The notes beneath the pieces are model-generated. The model ran no database searches. It was not told the origin of the DNA and saw nothing but the letters and a program-made list of their open reading frames with translations. From positions 1 to 61,431 of the forward strand of contig JBNAVY010000009.1 in NCBI GenBank assembly GCA_049700195.1: DNA of 61,431 bases, written 5' to 3'. The DNA comes from JBNAVY01 sp049700195. Its GTDB lineage: Bacteria > Bacillota > Thermoanaerobacteria > Thermoanaerobacterales > Thermoanaerobacteraceae. Each line of letters begins with the position of its first letter. The first letter of the stretch is position 1. Made by a program: the position numbers and the translations under genes. This document shows positions 8,505 to 16,348 of this stretch, piece after piece.

Positions 8505-9899
8505 TTATTCAGCGACAGCTTTTTTATATGTTTTTAAAAATTGTTCACCAATTTCATATACATTACCTGCTCCAATTGTCAATATGAGATCACCCTCTTT
8601 GGCATTAGATTTAAGATATTCTAATACGTCAGGTAAGTCTTTTATATATATAACATCTTTATTACGTAATCTTATAAGATCAGCTAAATCTTTTGAAGAT
8701 ACTATACCTGTGTCATTTTCTCTTGCTGCATATATATCAGTTATAACTATTTTGTCAGCATTATCAAAAGATTCTGCAAAATCGTACAGCAAAGACTTTG
8801 TTCTTGAATAGGTATGTGGTTGAAAAACAGCTATAATTCTTTTATGTGGAAAATTTTTTGCCGAGGCAAGTGTGGCTTTTATTTCTGTAGGATGATGAGC
8901 ATAATCATCAACAATTGTTATTTTATTAATAATGCCCTTTTGTTCAAATCTTCTGTGAGTACCTTTGAACTTTGTAAGATATTTTGATGTTTCGTTTATA
9001 TTAATGCCTAAAATATTTCCTACAGCAAGAGTAGCTAAGGCGTTGTAAATATTATGTTTGCCAACAATTGAAAGTTTTATATCAGCAGCGAATTTTCCTT
9101 TGTAATATGAACTAAAAGATGGACAGCCGTTATTATCAAAGGTTATGTTTTCAGCTTTCCAATCGCTGTCTTTCTCTATGCCATATGTTATTATATTTTT
9201 GTCTACTCCCTTTAGAACACAAAGTGTATTTTCATCATCATTACATGCAATGATAAAGCCGTCAGGAGGTACGAGGTTTGCAAACTGTGTAAAAGATTGT
9301 TTTATATTTTCTATGTTTTTAAAGTAGTCAAGGTGGTCTGAGTCAACATTAAGAATGACGGCTATGTAGGGATAAAATTTAAGAAAGCTATCTGTGTATT
9401 CACAGGCTTCTGTTACGAAGTATTCACTATGGCCGACTTTTACATTACCTCCTATTACATCCACTTCTCCGCCTATCAGTACAGTAGGGTCAAAACCAGC
9501 ATCATCAAGAAGTACAGAGATTAAGGATGTTGTTGTTGTTTTACCATGACTTCCGGCTACAGCAATGCTATATTTGTATTTTTTCATTATTATGCCTAAT
9601 AGTGTGGCTCTATCTATAATTGGTATATTAAGCTGTTTAGCTTTTTTAAATTCGATGTTATCATCATGAACAGCAGCGGTGTAGACAACTAAATCAGCTC
9701 CGTTTACACTTGTTTCGTCATGAGGTATGTTTATTTTGGCACCTTCTTTTATTAATTTTTCAATTATATGGGAATTTTTAATATCTGAACCTGTTATTGA
9801 GTATCCTGCTTCTAAAAGTATATGGGCAAGACCGCTCATGCTTATGCCGCCAATTCCGATAAAATGTATTCTTTTAAAATTTTCAAGGTTTATATCCAT
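8505..9899 (-). CDS. murC: UDP-N-acetylmuramate--L-alanine ligase
   Basis: A 464-residue Mur ligase that adds L-Ala to UDP-MurNAc with ATP, the first amino-acid step of peptidoglycan stem-peptide synthesis in the cytosol. It shows the N-terminal Rossmann motif FIGIGGISMSGLA, the ATP-binding P-loop GSHGKTTTT (residues 116-124), the Mur motif DSDHLDYF, the VDDYAHHPTEI motif and the late VFQPHTYSRT. The length is normal for MurC. GAGGAGCGATTTATAAC precedes the ATG. It is transcribed divergently from purR; in Bacillus murC lies elsewhere, but placement next to purR is known in thermophilic Clostridia from memory only. Confidence 0.95.
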   Translation of the reverse strand: MDINLENFKRIHFIGIGGISMSGLAHILLEAGYSITGSDIKNSHIIEKLIKEGAKINIPHDETSVNGADLVVYTAAVHDDNIEFKKAKQLNIPIIDRATLLGIIMKKYKYSIAVAGSHGKTTTTSLISVLLDDAGFDPTVLIGGEVDVIGGNVKVGHSEYFVTEACEYTDSFLKFYPYIAVILNVDSDHLDYFKNIENIKQSFTQFANLVPPDGFIIACNDDENTLCVLKGVDKNIITYGIEKDSDWKAENITFDNNGCPSFSSYYKGKFAADIKLSIVGKHNIYNALATLAVGNILGININETSKYLTKFKGTHRRFEQKGIINKITIVDDYAHHPTEIKATLASAKNFPHKRIIAVFQPHTYSRTKSLLYDFAESFDNADKIVITDIYAARENDTGIVSSKDLADLIRLRNKDVIYIKDLPDVLEYLKSNAKEGDLILTIGAGNVYEIGEQFLKTYKKAVAE

Positions 9900-10139
9900 G
9901 TTATAAATCGCTCCTCTCGATTTTACTTATTATTATTACCCTATATTGTTAAAATATGATTATCAAAACAATAAGTGTAAGTATTTTTTTCTTTTTTATA
10001 TAAAATTTGTAAATGTGAGTTTTATTGGTGTTGTTAAACAAATAATTTTATCTATAAAAGATTATATCACATATTGCTAAATAGTGAACTTTTCAATATA
10101 ATTTTATTATAATAGTTTGTTTTTGGAGGTTAATATTTA
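9900..10139. other. Divergent intergenic region murC / purR
   Basis: About 240 bp of very AT-rich DNA should hold the promoters of both genes. A TATAAT with flanking A/T lies near 10106-10111, about 30 nt before the purR ribosome site, but no good -35 is seen. No purR-box (a CGAA-containing repeat) and no RNA structure was recognised. Confidence 0.4.
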
Positions 10140-10976
10140 ATGAATAAATATAAAAGGTATGAAAGAATAGCTGTTATGTTTAAGGTGTTTAGCGAAAATC
10201 CAAATACTGTGATAAAACTTGAGTATTTTATGAAACTCTTTGATATGGCGAAATCTTCTTCTTCGGAAGATATAGAAATATTGCGGAATATTATTGATAA
10301 ATTTGGTTATGGTAAACTTTTAACTATATCTGGTGCTGGAGGAGGGATTAAATATCTGCCTTTTCACAGAGCAGACAGCTACAAGCCTTTTATAGAAGAA
10401 CTGTGTTTTAAATTAAAAGATAAGTCGAGAATAATACCTGGAGGTTTTTTATATACTTCAGATTTGATATATTCACCATCTGTTGTAACAAAAATTGGTG
10501 AGTTGTTGGCTATGCCATTTCAGGACAAGGATGTTGATGCAGTTGTAACTGTTGAAACTAAGGGTATTCCTATTGCTCTTATGTCAGCGAGGGCATTAAA
10601 TGTGCCTTTAGTCATTGCCAGAAAAGACAGTAAAGTTACAGAAGGTTCTTTTGTATCAATTAATTATGTTTCAGGTTCTCAAAAGCGTATAAGAACCATG
10701 TCTTTATCAAGAAGGTCATTAAAAAGAGGTTCAAGAGTTTTGATTATAGATGATTTTATGAAGGCGGGTGGAACTATAAAAGGGATGTCTGAGCTTATGG
10801 ACGAGTTTGAAGCATTAGTTTTAGGTGCCGGAGTTATGATTTCTACTAAAGAGCCTGAGAATAAACTTGTAGATAATTATTATTCTATATTTGTTCTTGA
10901 TGATTTAGAGGAAGATACGGAAAATATAAAAATAGAGATAAGTGATTTGTTTTTAAATAAAAATTTTATAAGTTAG
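10140..10976 (+). CDS. purR: Pur operon repressor
   Basis: A 278-residue regulator of the Bacillus PurR type. An N-terminal winged helix (about 1-75) precedes a phosphoribosyltransferase-fold effector domain. The PRPP-binding loop is visible as VLIIDDFMKAGGTIKG (about residues 200-216), and VETKGIPIALMSARAL plus VIARKDSK match the PRTase core. In B. subtilis it represses purine synthesis genes and PRPP relieves repression; the domain has no catalytic role. TGGAGGTTAATATTTA gives the start. It lies just upstream of spoVG, as in many Firmicutes. Confidence 0.93.
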   Translation: MNKYKRYERIAVMFKVFSENPNTVIKLEYFMKLFDMAKSSSSEDIEILRNIIDKFGYGKLLTISGAGGGIKYLPFHRADSYKPFIEELCFKLKDKSRIIPGGFLYTSDLIYSPSVVTKIGELLAMPFQDKDVDAVVTVETKGIPIALMSARALNVPLVIARKDSKVTEGSFVSINYVSGSQKRIRTMSLSRRSLKRGSRVLIIDDFMKAGGTIKGMSELMDEFEALVLGAGVMISTKEPENKLVDNYYSIFVLDDLEEDTENIKIEISDLFLNKNFIS

Positions 10977-11060
10977 AATTTGTAGAAATATTTTATGAAA
11001 AAGAGAATTATATCAATAAACAAGAATTTTTAAAAATTTTTCTGAATTTTGCATTTTGAT

Positions 11061-11087
11061 GAAGGAAATTTTGATTTAATGGCGAAT
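11061..11087 (+). promoter_or_regulatory. Sigma-H type promoter of spoVG
   Basis: GAAGGAAAT (11061-11069), an 11-nt spacer and GGCGAAT (11081-11087) match the sigma-H pattern RnAGGAwWW-N11/12-RnnGAAT at every specified base. spoVG is a classic sigma-H gene in Bacillus, so sequence and known biology agree. Confidence 0.8.
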
Positions 11088-11174
11088 ATTTATAAGGTAA
11101 GCAGTTTTATATTTATAAAGATAAATTATATTTATCACCCATAGAAGCTGAACTTGCAGGAAGGTGGTGAGCTT

Positions 11175-11459
11175 ATGGAGATTACAGACGTTAGGGTGAG
11201 AAAAATCAATGAGGAAGGCAAAATGAAGGCTGTAGTTTCTGTAACCTTTGATAATGAATTTGTTGTTCATGATATTAAGGTTATAGAAGGGCAAAATGGG
11301 CTTTTTATTGCTATGCCAAGTCGAAAGACACCCGAAGGTGAATTTAAAGATATTGCCCATCCTATAAATTCAGACACTAGATCAAGACTTCAGGATGCTA
11401 TTCTCAAAGAGTTCGAGAAAGTTAAAGAACAAGATTCCCATGAAGTACCTCAGGAATAA
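11175..11459 (+). CDS. spoVG: Septation / RNA-binding regulator SpoVG
   Basis: A 94-residue SpoVG protein. The start MEITDVRVRKI and the core EFVVHDIKVIEG, NGLFIAMPSRK and IAHPINSDTR are family hallmarks and the length is normal. SpoVG binds nucleic acid and affects asymmetric septation, cortex formation and expression of several regulons in Firmicutes. ATG 11175 is chosen over the TTG at 11154: GGAAGGTGGTGA precedes it. It is monocistronic, with its own sigma-H type promoter and a strong terminator. Confidence 0.96.
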   Translation: MEITDVRVRKINEEGKMKAVVSVTFDNEFVVHDIKVIEGQNGLFIAMPSRKTPEGEFKDIAHPINSDTRSRLQDAILKEFEKVKEQDSHEVPQE

Positions 11460-11487
11460 AAAGGAGTTAACTCCTTTTTATTTTTTT
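11458..11487 (+). terminator. Terminator of spoVG
   Basis: Perfect 11-bp arms AAAAAGGAGTT / AACTCCTTTTT are followed by ATTTTTTT, starting at the stop codon. Confidence 0.88.
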
Positions 11488-11488
11488 G

Positions 11489-11517
11489 TTGAACTTTGTT
11501 AAGTTTATAGTTAAAAT
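11489..11517 (+). promoter_or_regulatory. Promoter of glmU-prs
   Basis: TTGAAC (11489-11494), a 17-nt spacer and TAAAAT (11512-11517) lie 42 nt before glmU. Confidence 0.6.
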
Positions 11518-11558
11518 AGTATATAGTATACAATTAATTTTTTACAGAGGGTGTTGAA

Positions 11559-12929
11559 ATGGATAAGTTAAGTACTATTATTTTGGCAGCAGGTCTTGGC
11601 AAAAGAATGAAGTCAAAGCATCCTAAGGTAGTTCATAAAGTATGCGGCAAACCAATGATTCAATGGGTTATAGATGCTGCTTCATGTTGTAGTAGTGATA
11701 TAATTGTTGTTGTAGGACATGGTTCTGATGAAGTAAAGGATATCTTAAAAGATAGAGTAAAGTATGGTTTTCAGGAAAAGCAACTTGGGACAGGACATGC
11801 AGTAATGATGGCAGAACAGCTTTTGCCTGAAGAAGGAGCTGTGATGATACTGACGGGAGATACACCACTTATTAAGTCTGATACATTGAAAAAATTTTTT
11901 GAATTTCATATTAGAGAAGGAAATCAGTTGACTATTTTATCTAGTATTTTTGATGATCCTACAGGCTATGGCAGAATTTTAAGGGATAAAAACAAAGATG
12001 TCATAAGAATTGTTGAGGACAAGGATGCTAAAGAAGAGGAAAAGAGCATCAATGAGATAAATTCTGCTATGTATATTATGGATATAAAATATTTAAGACA
12101 AGCACTTAAAGATCTTAATAATAATAATGCACAAGGGGAGTATTATCTTACTGATACAGTGGAAATAATTAAACGTTTAGGCGGCAAAGTAGGGGCTTTT
12201 ACTGCTGATTCGGAAGAAATTTTAGGTGTTAATTCAAGAATACAGCTTTCTGTTGCAGAAAAGATTATGAGAAAAAGGATAAACGAAACTCATATGGAAA
12301 ACGGCGTTACTATAATTGATCCTGATAAGACGTATATAGGAGCAGATGTTAAAATAGGTAATGATACTATAATACAGCCCGGCTGTATTATAGATAAAGG
12401 TACAGTTATAGGGAGTGACTGTGAAATAGGCCCTGATTGCCGCATTATAAATTCGACAATAGGCAATGGATGTAATATAATGTATTCTGTTATTACAGAT
12501 TCAGAGCTTGGAAATAATATAAAATTAGGTCCATTTGCACAGATAAGACCAGAAAGCATTATTAAGGATAATGCAAAGCTTGGTAATTTTATTGAAATTA
12601 AGAAATCTACAATAGGAGAAGGCTCAAAAGTACCTCATCTTACTTATATAGGCGATGCAGAAGTTGGTAAAAATGTAAATATGGGTTGTGGATCAATAGT
12701 TGTAAATTATGATGGAAAGAAAAAATATAAGACCATAATAGGTGATAATGTTTTTGTAGGTTGTAATGTCAATCTTGTTTCACCTGTTAAAATAAATGAT
12801 AATGCTTTTATCGCAGCCGGTTCGACAATAACAGAGGATGTGCCAGAAGGTGCTTTTGCTATAGCAAGAAGCAGGCAGGTTACAAAAGAGGGCTGGGTAG
12901 AAGACAGGATAAAAAAAGGGAGGCTTTGA
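11559..12929 (+). CDS. glmU: Bifunctional UDP-N-acetylglucosamine pyrophosphorylase / glucosamine-1-phosphate acetyltransferase
   Basis: A 456-residue two-domain enzyme that acetylates glucosamine 1-phosphate and couples it to UTP, giving UDP-GlcNAc for peptidoglycan. The uridylyltransferase domain (1-230) has LAAGLGKRMKSKHPKVVH, QLGTGHA, LTGDTPL and GEYYLTD. A helix links it to the left-handed beta-helix acetyltransferase domain (about 250-445), seen as hexapeptide repeats such as IGNDTI, IGSDCE and IGDNVF, with NFIEIKKS and NMGCGSIVVNYDG near the active site. One base separates its stop from the prs ATG, a conserved glmU-prs operon. It draws on the same wall pathway as murC. Confidence 0.96.
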   Translation: MDKLSTIILAAGLGKRMKSKHPKVVHKVCGKPMIQWVIDAASCCSSDIIVVVGHGSDEVKDILKDRVKYGFQEKQLGTGHAVMMAEQLLPEEGAVMILTGDTPLIKSDTLKKFFEFHIREGNQLTILSSIFDDPTGYGRILRDKNKDVIRIVEDKDAKEEEKSINEINSAMYIMDIKYLRQALKDLNNNNAQGEYYLTDTVEIIKRLGGKVGAFTADSEEILGVNSRIQLSVAEKIMRKRINETHMENGVTIIDPDKTYIGADVKIGNDTIIQPGCIIDKGTVIGSDCEIGPDCRIINSTIGNGCNIMYSVITDSELGNNIKLGPFAQIRPESIIKDNAKLGNFIEIKKSTIGEGSKVPHLTYIGDAEVGKNVNMGCGSIVVNYDGKKKYKTIIGDNVFVGCNVNLVSPVKINDNAFIAAGSTITEDVPEGAFAIARSRQVTKEGWVEDRIKKGRL

Positions 12930-12930
12930 A

Positions 12931-13881
12931 ATGGTAAGGCATTCAAATACTTTGAAGCTTTTTACTGCTAACTCGAATCCAAAGTTAGCTCAGGAGATAG
13001 CTGAACATTTAGGTCTTAAATTAAGCGAGTCAGAAGTTGGAACTTTTAGTGACGGAGAGATAAGTGTCAAGATAGGGGAAAGTGTAAGGGGGGCAAGTGT
13101 ATATGTAGTTCAGTCAACGTGTGCACCTGTAAATAATAATTTAATGGAGCTTTTAATTATGATTGATGCTTTTAAGAGAGCTTCTGCAGGTGAAATAAAT
13201 GCTGTTATACCTTATTATGGTTATGCAAGACAGGATAGAAAGGCTAAAGCCAGAGATCCCATAACAGCAAAACTTGTAGCTGATCTTATAACAGCCGCAG
13301 GTGCTGACAGAGTAGTGACTATGGATTTACATGCTGCTCAGATACAAGGTTATTTTGATATACCTGTTGATCATCTTTTGGGTGGACCAATTCTTGCAAA
13401 GTATTTTCTAGATAAAAACATTGGAGATGATGTTGTAGTTGTATCTCCAGATCATGGAAGCGTAACAAGATCCAGATTTTTTGCAGAAAAGTTAAACGTT
13501 CCTATTGCTATAATTGATAAAAGAAGGCCGAAGGCTAATGTTGCGGAAATAATGAACTTAATAGGTGATGTAAGAGGTAAAAAAGCAATTTTAATTGATG
13601 ATCTGATTGATACAGCAGGTACTTTGGTACAAGGAGCCGAAGCTTTATTAGATAATGGAGCAGTTGAAGTTTATGCCTGTGCTACACATGGAGTTTTGTC
13701 TGGTCCAGCAATTGAAAGGTTAGAGAAATCACCTATAAAAGAGCTTGTTATTACAGATACTATACCACTTCCTGATGAAAAGAAAATTGATAAAATTAAA
13801 GTAATATCTGTTGCACCTATTTTTGCAGAGGCTATACTTAGGATTTATGAAGGGATGTCTGTTAGTAAGTTATTTGTCTAA
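12931..13881 (+). CDS. prs: Ribose-phosphate pyrophosphokinase (PRPP synthetase)
   Basis: A 316-residue class I PRPP synthetase making PRPP from ribose 5-phosphate and ATP. Visible motifs are TANSNPKLAQEIAEHLG, FSDGEISVKI, the ATP-site YYGYARQDRK, MDLHAAQIQGYFDIPVDHL, SPDHGSVTRSR and the PRPP loop ILIDDLIDTAGT. Its product feeds purines, pyrimidines and NAD and is also the effector of the nearby PurR. GGGAGGCTTTGAA is the ribosome site inside the glmU end. Confidence 0.97.
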   Translation: MVRHSNTLKLFTANSNPKLAQEIAEHLGLKLSESEVGTFSDGEISVKIGESVRGASVYVVQSTCAPVNNNLMELLIMIDAFKRASAGEINAVIPYYGYARQDRKAKARDPITAKLVADLITAAGADRVVTMDLHAAQIQGYFDIPVDHLLGGPILAKYFLDKNIGDDVVVVSPDHGSVTRSRFFAEKLNVPIAIIDKRRPKANVAEIMNLIGDVRGKKAILIDDLIDTAGTLVQGAEALLDNGAVEVYACATHGVLSGPAIERLEKSPIKELVITDTIPLPDEKKIDKIKVISVAPIFAEAILRIYEGMSVSKLFV

Positions 13882-13902
13882 GGCACTTTAGTGCCTTTTT
13901 TA
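13880..13902 (+). terminator. Terminator of glmU-prs
   Basis: A 7-bp stem AAGGCAC / GTGCCTT with loop TTTA is followed by a T-run. Confidence 0.85.
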
Positions 13903-13974
13903 TTATATAAATATATATATATTTTATGATATAATTACTTTAAAGAGTTATATAAAACTTAGAGGGTGGTTTTT

Positions 13975-14658
13975 GTGGGAGAGAATAAAAAGATATATGT
14001 CGTTGATGACGATAAGAATATATGTGAGATAATATCTTTATATCTTGAAAAAGAAGGTTATGAGGTTGAAAAATTTTATAATGGGCAGGATGCCTTAAAG
14101 GCTATACAACAAAATCTTCCAAGGCTTATGGTTTTAGATCTTATGCTTCCCGGCATTGATGGAATAGCTCTATTAAGAGAAATAAGGAGTTTTTCTGATT
14201 TTCCTGTGATAGTACTTACAGCAAAAGGAGATACCTATGACAAGGTTCTTGGACTTGAAATAGGAGCTGATGATTATATAGTAAAGCCTTTTGATGGTAA
14301 AGAACTTGTTGCAAGGATCAAGGCTGTTTTAAGAAGATATGAAAATGAAGATGAGGAAAAACAACAGATTAGTTATCCGGATTTATCAGTAAGTCTTAAT
14401 GAGTATAAAGTTAAATATAAAGGTAAAAATATAGATTTAACTCCAAAGGAATTAGAGCTTTTATATTTTTTATGTACTCATCCTAATAAGGTTTTTACTA
14501 GAGATCAGCTTTTAGAAAATGTTTGGGGATATGATTATATGGGAGACAGCCGTACTGTTGATGTGCATATAAAAAGGCTCAGGGAAAAGTTGGGTGACGG
14601 TTCTAATTGGAAATTAACAACTGTATGGGGTGTAGGTTATAAATTTGAGGTGAAATAA
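13975..14658 (+). CDS. OmpR/PhoB-family response regulator
   Basis: A 227-residue two-domain regulator. The receiver domain has the acidic pair in VVDDDKN, the phosphoacceptor Asp in MVLDLMLPG, the switch Thr in VLTAKG and the Lys in IVKPFDG. The C-terminal winged helix contains LTPKELELLYFL, VFTRDQLLENVWGYDYMGDSRTVDVHIKRLREKLG and VWGVGYKF. GTG 13975 is chosen because AGAGGGTGG ends 5 nt before it. It is followed by its kinase 2 nt later and then by htrA, the same content as the B. subtilis CssR-CssS-HtrA secretion-stress response, although there the genes are not in one block. An extended -10 (TGATATAAT, 13927-13935) lies upstream. Confidence 0.9.
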   Translation: MGENKKIYVVDDDKNICEIISLYLEKEGYEVEKFYNGQDALKAIQQNLPRLMVLDLMLPGIDGIALLREIRSFSDFPVIVLTAKGDTYDKVLGLEIGADDYIVKPFDGKELVARIKAVLRRYENEDEEKQQISYPDLSVSLNEYKVKYKGKNIDLTPKELELLYFLCTHPNKVFTRDQLLENVWGYDYMGDSRTVDVHIKRLREKLGDGSNWKLTTVWGVGYKFEVK

Positions 14659-14660
14659 CT

Positions 14661-16076
14661 TTGAAGAAGAATAGGCTTTTTAAAAAGCTGTTTTTAAGCA
14701 ATATAATAATTATTATAATTACTATGGTTATACTTTCAGGCATGTTTTACATAATGTTCCAAAATTATTATTTTGCTGAGCGCGAAAAACTTATGATTGA
14801 TGAGGGTCAGGAGATAAATGCAATGCTCAGTGAATTTGCTGTTGGTGATATAAATATTGATAAATGGAATCAGGAACTTAGTGTTATTGACAGGCTTATA
14901 AATGCAACAATCTGGATTGTAGATAAAGAGGGGCTTATTTACAGTCAGTCAAAATACACTGACAAGTCTTGGGCTGGTGTAACTCTTAGTAAAGATGAGA
15001 TAAAGAGTATTTTAAAAGGTGAAAATGTTGTTAAAAAAGGTTATTTTGGAGGCAGGTTTAATCAGCCTGTTTTAACTGTTGGTATTCCTATGAAGATTAA
15101 TGGGAAAATAGAAGGTGCAATTTTTATGCATGCTTCAATTACAGAAATGAACAAGACCTTAATGAATATTTTTTTTATGATGCTTTTGTCTGTCAGTGTA
15201 GCATTTATAATTGGTTTTATATTAATATCTTATGCTTCAAGGAGGATTGCACGTCCTCTTAAAGAAATGAGCATTGCTTCTGAAAAGATATCAAAGGGAG
15301 ATTTTAGTGTAAGAGTTAAAGAAGATGAAGATGATGAGATTGGAGATTTAGCAAAGTCATTTAATATTATGGCAAGGGAATTGGAACAGATGGAAAATAT
15401 AAGGAAAGAGTTTGTAGCAAATGTGTCTCATGAGTTAAGATCTCCTCTTACTTCGATACAGGGTTATATTGATGGCATTGTTGATGGGACTATACCTGAG
15501 GATAAGATATATTATTATCTAAATATTGCACAAAAAGAAACAAGGAGGATGGCAAGGCTTATTTACGAGCTTCTTGATATTGCAAAAATGGAGTCTGGAG
15601 AATTTCCTCTTAAAATTTCTGAATTTGATATAAATGAGCTTATTAGAATTGCAGTTATAAAATTTGAGAATAAAATAAGTGAAAAGGATTTATCGGTAAA
15701 AGTAGACTTTGACGAAGAAAAAAATATAGTTGTTGCAGATAAGGATAAAATTGAGCAAGTTCTTATAAATCTTATTGATAATGCTATTAAATTCAGCAAT
15801 GTTGGAGGAACTATAAAAATATACACATATGGACATGATGGTAAAGTTGAAGTCAGTATAAAGGATAATGGTAAAGGTATTTCTAAGGAAGATAAAGAAC
15901 ATATCTGGGACAGGTTTTATAAAGCGGACAAGTCAAGAAGCACTGAGGAGGGTACGGGTCTTGGGCTTTATATTGTAAGGAATATTATAAATGCACACAA
16001 TGAGGAAATTTGGGTAGAAAGTGAATTAGGTAAAGGAACAATGTTTGTTTTTACATTAAAAATGAAAAAAGTTTAA
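14661..16076 (+). CDS. Membrane sensor histidine kinase
   Basis: A 471-residue class I kinase. A first membrane helix (about 12-32) and a second (about 168-190) flank an extracytoplasmic sensor loop of ~135 residues. A HAMP linker (about 191-243) follows. The HisKA dimerisation helix carries the phosphorylated His257 in NVSHELRSPLTS. The ATPase domain shows DNAIKFS (N box), IKDNGKGISKED (G1) and GTGLGLYIV (G2). It starts at TTG 14661, with GAGGTG seven nt upstream. It partners the preceding regulator. The sensor loop carries a dCACHE/PAS-like pattern of uncertain class; a secretion- or envelope-stress signal is inferred from the htrA gene downstream. Confidence 0.92.
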   Translation: MKKNRLFKKLFLSNIIIIIITMVILSGMFYIMFQNYYFAEREKLMIDEGQEINAMLSEFAVGDINIDKWNQELSVIDRLINATIWIVDKEGLIYSQSKYTDKSWAGVTLSKDEIKSILKGENVVKKGYFGGRFNQPVLTVGIPMKINGKIEGAIFMHASITEMNKTLMNIFFMMLLSVSVAFIIGFILISYASRRIARPLKEMSIASEKISKGDFSVRVKEDEDDEIGDLAKSFNIMARELEQMENIRKEFVANVSHELRSPLTSIQGYIDGIVDGTIPEDKIYYYLNIAQKETRRMARLIYELLDIAKMESGEFPLKISEFDINELIRIAVIKFENKISEKDLSVKVDFDEEKNIVVADKDKIEQVLINLIDNAIKFSNVGGTIKIYTYGHDGKVEVSIKDNGKGISKEDKEHIWDRFYKADKSRSTEEGTGLGLYIVRNIINAHNEEIWVESELGKGTMFVFTLKMKKV

Positions 16077-16102
16077 AAAAACAATAAAATTTTTACACTT
16101 TG

Positions 16103-16134
16103 TTCATAATTTATTCATAAATTAAATATATAAT
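16103..16134 (+). promoter_or_regulatory. Promoter A with paired TTCATA half-sites
   Basis: TTCATA at 16103 and again at 16114 are 11 nt apart (one helical turn), and TATAAT lies at 16129-16134, 26 nt after the first half-site. The direct repeats replace a normal -35, as expected for an OmpR-type activator. The same geometry recurs upstream of htrA at 16284. A start near 16141 is predicted, opening the short RNA described next. Confidence 0.6.
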
Positions 16135-16140
16135 AATAAA

Positions 16141-16212
16141 TGAGAGAGAGAAATGCCTCTCCTTGACCTCCCTTATTATAGCGATCCAAGCCACCCCTTG
16201 GATCGCTAATTT
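16141..16212 (+). ncRNA. Putative ~70-nt small RNA or upstream leader of htrA
   Basis: Downstream of promoter A lies a segment with no plausible gene; its only ATG frame is eight codons. It contains two C-rich runs, CCTCTCC and CCTCCC (16157-16172), both complementary to Shine-Dalgarno sequences, and ends in a 12-bp hairpin (16179-16190 / 16197-16208) whose loop CCACCC is again C-rich. The following U-run is poor (AATTTATATAA), so termination may be partial and the RNA could instead be the start of a longer htrA leader. Confidence 0.4.
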
Positions 16213-16283
16213 ATATAATAAAAGAATTTTTAAATATGTTTAATAATTATTTTAAGAAAAACCCTTAAATTCTTTACATCTTG

Positions 16284-16315
16284 TTCATATTTTATTAATA
16301 AAAATAAAGTATAAT
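16284..16315 (+). promoter_or_regulatory. Promoter B of htrA with paired TTCATA-like half-sites
   Basis: TTCATA (16284) and TTAATA (16295) are 11 nt apart, and TATAAT lies at 16310-16315, 26 nt after the first half-site, exactly as in promoter A. Bacillus htrA genes, controlled by CssRS, carry reiterated TTTTCATA-like octamers in the same place. The ribosome site AAAAGGAGTGA follows. Confidence 0.65.
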
Positions 16316-16348
16316 TGTAGGTAAAGAAAAGGAAAAGGAGTGAATAGT

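Noticed and set aside
16141..16166. Eight-codon leader peptide
   Set aside because: The ATG lies at the predicted transcript start with no ribosome site, and the peptide has no attenuator-type codon run.
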